Made by a program: the position numbers and the translations under genes. A DNA stretch of 6,714 nt. Source: Psychroflexus sp. (GTDB lineage: Bacteria > Bacteroidota > Bacteroidia > Flavobacteriales > Flavobacteriaceae). Under the pieces are notes generated by a model. It was not told the origin of the DNA. It saw only the letters and a list, made by a program, of their open reading frames with translations, and ran no database searches. Position 1 is the stretch's first letter. Each line of letters begins with the position of its first letter. The stretch lies in NCBI GenBank assembly GCA_007116535.1, contig SKIG01000089.1:1-6714 (forward strand), read 5' to 3'. Of this stretch, positions 4,919 through 6,714 are shown one piece after another.

Positions 4919-6714
4919 TTGAAATATCTACATTTTTTAGTGCTTAGCTTTTTCTTCATAAGCACATTTGCTCAAGAATTTGAATTGAAAGGAACTGTCA
5001 TCGACGATACTAATCTTCCTCTTGATATGGCTTCTGTATCAATTTTCGAAGGAGATGAACTGGTGGAAGGAGGACTTACTGATTTTGACGGAAATTTTAG
5101 TTTTTACTTACGACAAGGTGAATATAGGTTAGTAATCGAGTACACCTCCTTCGAGACAAAAAAAATCAACCTAAATCTTACGGAAAATAAAGATTTAGGC
5201 ACCATTAGATTAGTTACAGAAATCACCCAACTTGATGAGATAGAAGTTGTTGTTGAAAAAACTGAGGTAGAAGTTAAACTCGACAAGAAAATCTATAATA
5301 TAGGAAAAGACTTAACAATTAGCGGTGGAACTATTGCTGATGCATTGAATAATGTTCCATCTGTTTCTGCAGATGTAGATGGAACTATAAGCTTAAGAGG
5401 TAACGAAAATGTACGTATACTTATCAACGGAAAACCTTCAACCTTAGCAGGTTTTGGTGATGCAGACGTACTACAACAACTTCCCGCAGAATCTATTGAA
5501 CGTGTAGAAGTAATCGCAAGTCCATCAGCTAGATACGATGCTGAAGGAACAGCAGGTATTATCAATATTGTGCTTAAACGAGACAAAACTTTAGGTTACA
5601 ATGGTTCCGCACAAGTAAACCTTGGTACACCCATGAATAATGGAGTAACCGTTAATGGTAATGTACGTACTGAAAAGTTTAACTTCTTTAATACAACTAC
5701 TTATTCAAAAAGAAGACCACCCGGAAATGCATTTTTTGATAATACATTTACTTCAGGAGCTTTCGATAGAATTACAGAAAATCGTTTTTACAACCGAGAC
5801 CAAGAAGACCTCTCTGTAAATCTTGGTGCACAATATTTCATCACCGATTACGAATCTATTACTGCAACGGCTTTTCTTAGACCTGGAGAACGTTTTGATT
5901 ACAATGAAAATATAACCAATCGCTTTATTGAAGGTGAATTTGATAGTAGAACAAGTCGAGATGAATTTGACTTTAGAGATGATGACCGCTATCAAGTGTC
6001 CTTGAACTATGAAAATCAACTTGACGAAGAAAACAGAGACCACAAACTAACTATTGATGGTCAAGTTTCGTGGAGAAAAAGAGATCAGAATATCGATATT
6101 ATAGAAAATCAATTTGGAATCGGACAAGAAGAAGGCTTTCTTTTAGCACAAGAAGAAATTATAGAAAATCGCAGAGAAATTGGTTATTTGTTGCAAGGAG
6201 ATTACACTTTGCCTATTGGCGAAGACGGTCAGTTTGAAGCAGGTTTTAGAGGCGACTTAAACGATAACAAGACCATTTTTGATTTAAGCCTATTAAACAC
6301 TGATAGAGAGTTGGAACAAGATGATTTGTCCAATCAATTCGATTACCAAGAAAATGTAGGTGCGTTATATACACAATATGGAAATAAAATCGGTGAAAAT
6401 TTTTCTTATTTACTTGGTCTTCGTTACGAATATACACAGTTAAAAGGTAACACAACTCCCCTACTGGGAGAGTCTACAGGATTGGATCAATTTTTCCCTG
6501 ATGAAGATGTAGTCACAAGCTTCGACAACCGATTTAGTAACTTTTTCCCAACAGTGAATATGATTTATAAACTGGACGATACTCAGGAGCTAACACTGGG
6601 ATTTAACCGAAGAATTAACCGTCCTAGAAGTTGGTTTATTAATCCTTTTCCTTCGAGAACAAGTAGAACAAACATATTTCAAGGTAATCCAAGTTTGCAA
6701 CCTGCTTTCTCTAA
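4919..6714 (+). CDS. TonB-dependent-receptor-like outer membrane beta-barrel protein, 3' end beyond the window
   Basis: The reading frame stays open from 4919 to the window edge, giving 598 codons plus two bases. The product is an outer membrane protein. It starts with a Sec signal peptide (KYLHFLVLSFFFISTFAQ, residues 2-19, cleavage probably near 19). A carboxypeptidase-regulatory-like beta-sandwich follows (about 22-98, GTVIDD through TDFDGNFSF). Then comes LDEIEVVVEK (105-114), in the place of a TonB-box-like linker, and a plug-like region (about 120-222) with SLRGNENVRILINGKPS and LPAESIERVEVIASPSARYD. Beta-barrel strands run from about 225, including GNPSLQP (589-595), a typical late-barrel signature. 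This order resembles the Bacteroidota outer membrane beta-barrel family related to TonB-dependent receptors. Members are commonly 750-850 residues, so roughly 150-250 residues are missing. The only plausible start is TTG at 4919: an in-frame TAA lies at 4907-4909, and the first in-frame ATG is codon 37, past the signal peptide. No SusD partner is visible, so the substrate is unknown. Confidence 0.88.
   Translation, partial: MKYLHFLVLSFFFISTFAQEFELKGTVIDDTNLPLDMASVSIFEGDELVEGGLTDFDGNFSFYLRQGEYRLVIEYTSFETKKINLNLTENKDLGTIRLVTEITQLDEIEVVVEKTEVEVKLDKKIYNIGKDLTISGGTIADALNNVPSVSADVDGTISLRGNENVRILINGKPSTLAGFGDADVLQQLPAESIERVEVIASPSARYDAEGTAGIINIVLKRDKTLGYNGSAQVNLGTPMNNGVTVNGNVRTEKFNFFNTTTYSKRRPPGNAFFDNTFTSGAFDRITENRFYNRDQEDLSVNLGAQYFITDYESITATAFLRPGERFDYNENITNRFIEGEFDSRTSRDEFDFRDDDRYQVSLNYENQLDEENRDHKLTIDGQVSWRKRDQNIDIIENQFGIGQEEGFLLAQEEIIENRREIGYLLQGDYTLPIGEDGQFEAGFRGDLNDNKTIFDLSLLNTDRELEQDDLSNQFDYQENVGALYTQYGNKIGENFSYLLGLRYEYTQLKGNTTPLLGESTGLDQFFPDEDVVTSFDNRFSNFFPTVNMIYKLDDTQELTLGFNRRINRPRSWFINPFPSRTSRTNIFQGNPSLQPAFS

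Noticed and set aside
5104..6455. Reverse-strand open frames of 60 to 97 codons opposite the receptor gene
   Set aside because: The + strand frame here is continuous from 4919 to 6714 with clear signal peptide, regulatory-like, plug and barrel signatures; the antisense frames are low-complexity shadows.
6707..6714. TAA at the last three bases as a possible stop of the receptor gene
   Set aside because: It is out of frame: the reading frame ends with TCT followed by AA, so the gene runs beyond the window.

Overview
The window looks like a chromosomal segment from a member of the Bacteroidota, most likely Flavobacteriaceae. The evidence is AT-rich DNA with short-leader genes that lack Shine-Dalgarno sequences, exact matches to the Bacteroidota -7 promoter element (TAnnTTTG) ahead of three genes, a fused CcsB-CcsA cytochrome c synthetase, and an outer-membrane beta-barrel receptor with an N-terminal carboxypeptidase-regulatory-like domain. 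I see no RNA gene, insertion sequence, CRISPR array or other mobile element.

All four protein genes lie on the + strand. They are, in order: a hotdog-fold acyl-CoA thioesterase (99-512), a PlsC-type lysophospholipid acyltransferase with unusual motifs (620-1441), the CcsBA cytochrome c/heme protein (1542-4763), and the first 598 codons of a TonB-dependent-receptor-like outer membrane protein (4919 to the window end, where it is cut off). The gaps between genes are 107, 100 and 155 bases. The first three genes each have their own -7 element a short distance upstream, so they read as separate co-directional units rather than one tight operon.

Functionally this is envelope and respiration housekeeping. 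The thioesterase and acyltransferase act on acyl chains and phospholipids, CcsBA exports heme and attaches it to cytochromes c outside the inner membrane, and the last gene encodes an outer membrane receptor or transporter of unknown substrate. Nothing in the sequence ties the four into a single pathway.

I do not see a previously undescribed multi-gene system. The points worth a second look are more local: the HX5D and FPQGT motifs in the acyltransferase, a signal-peptide-like segment and an unassigned periplasmic domain between the two halves of CcsBA, a nearly identical 25-base promoter-leader ahead of two unrelated genes, start codons that automatic callers may get wrong, a perfect 10-bp hairpin across the ccsBA stop codon, and spaced TTAAC repeats ahead of the receptor gene.
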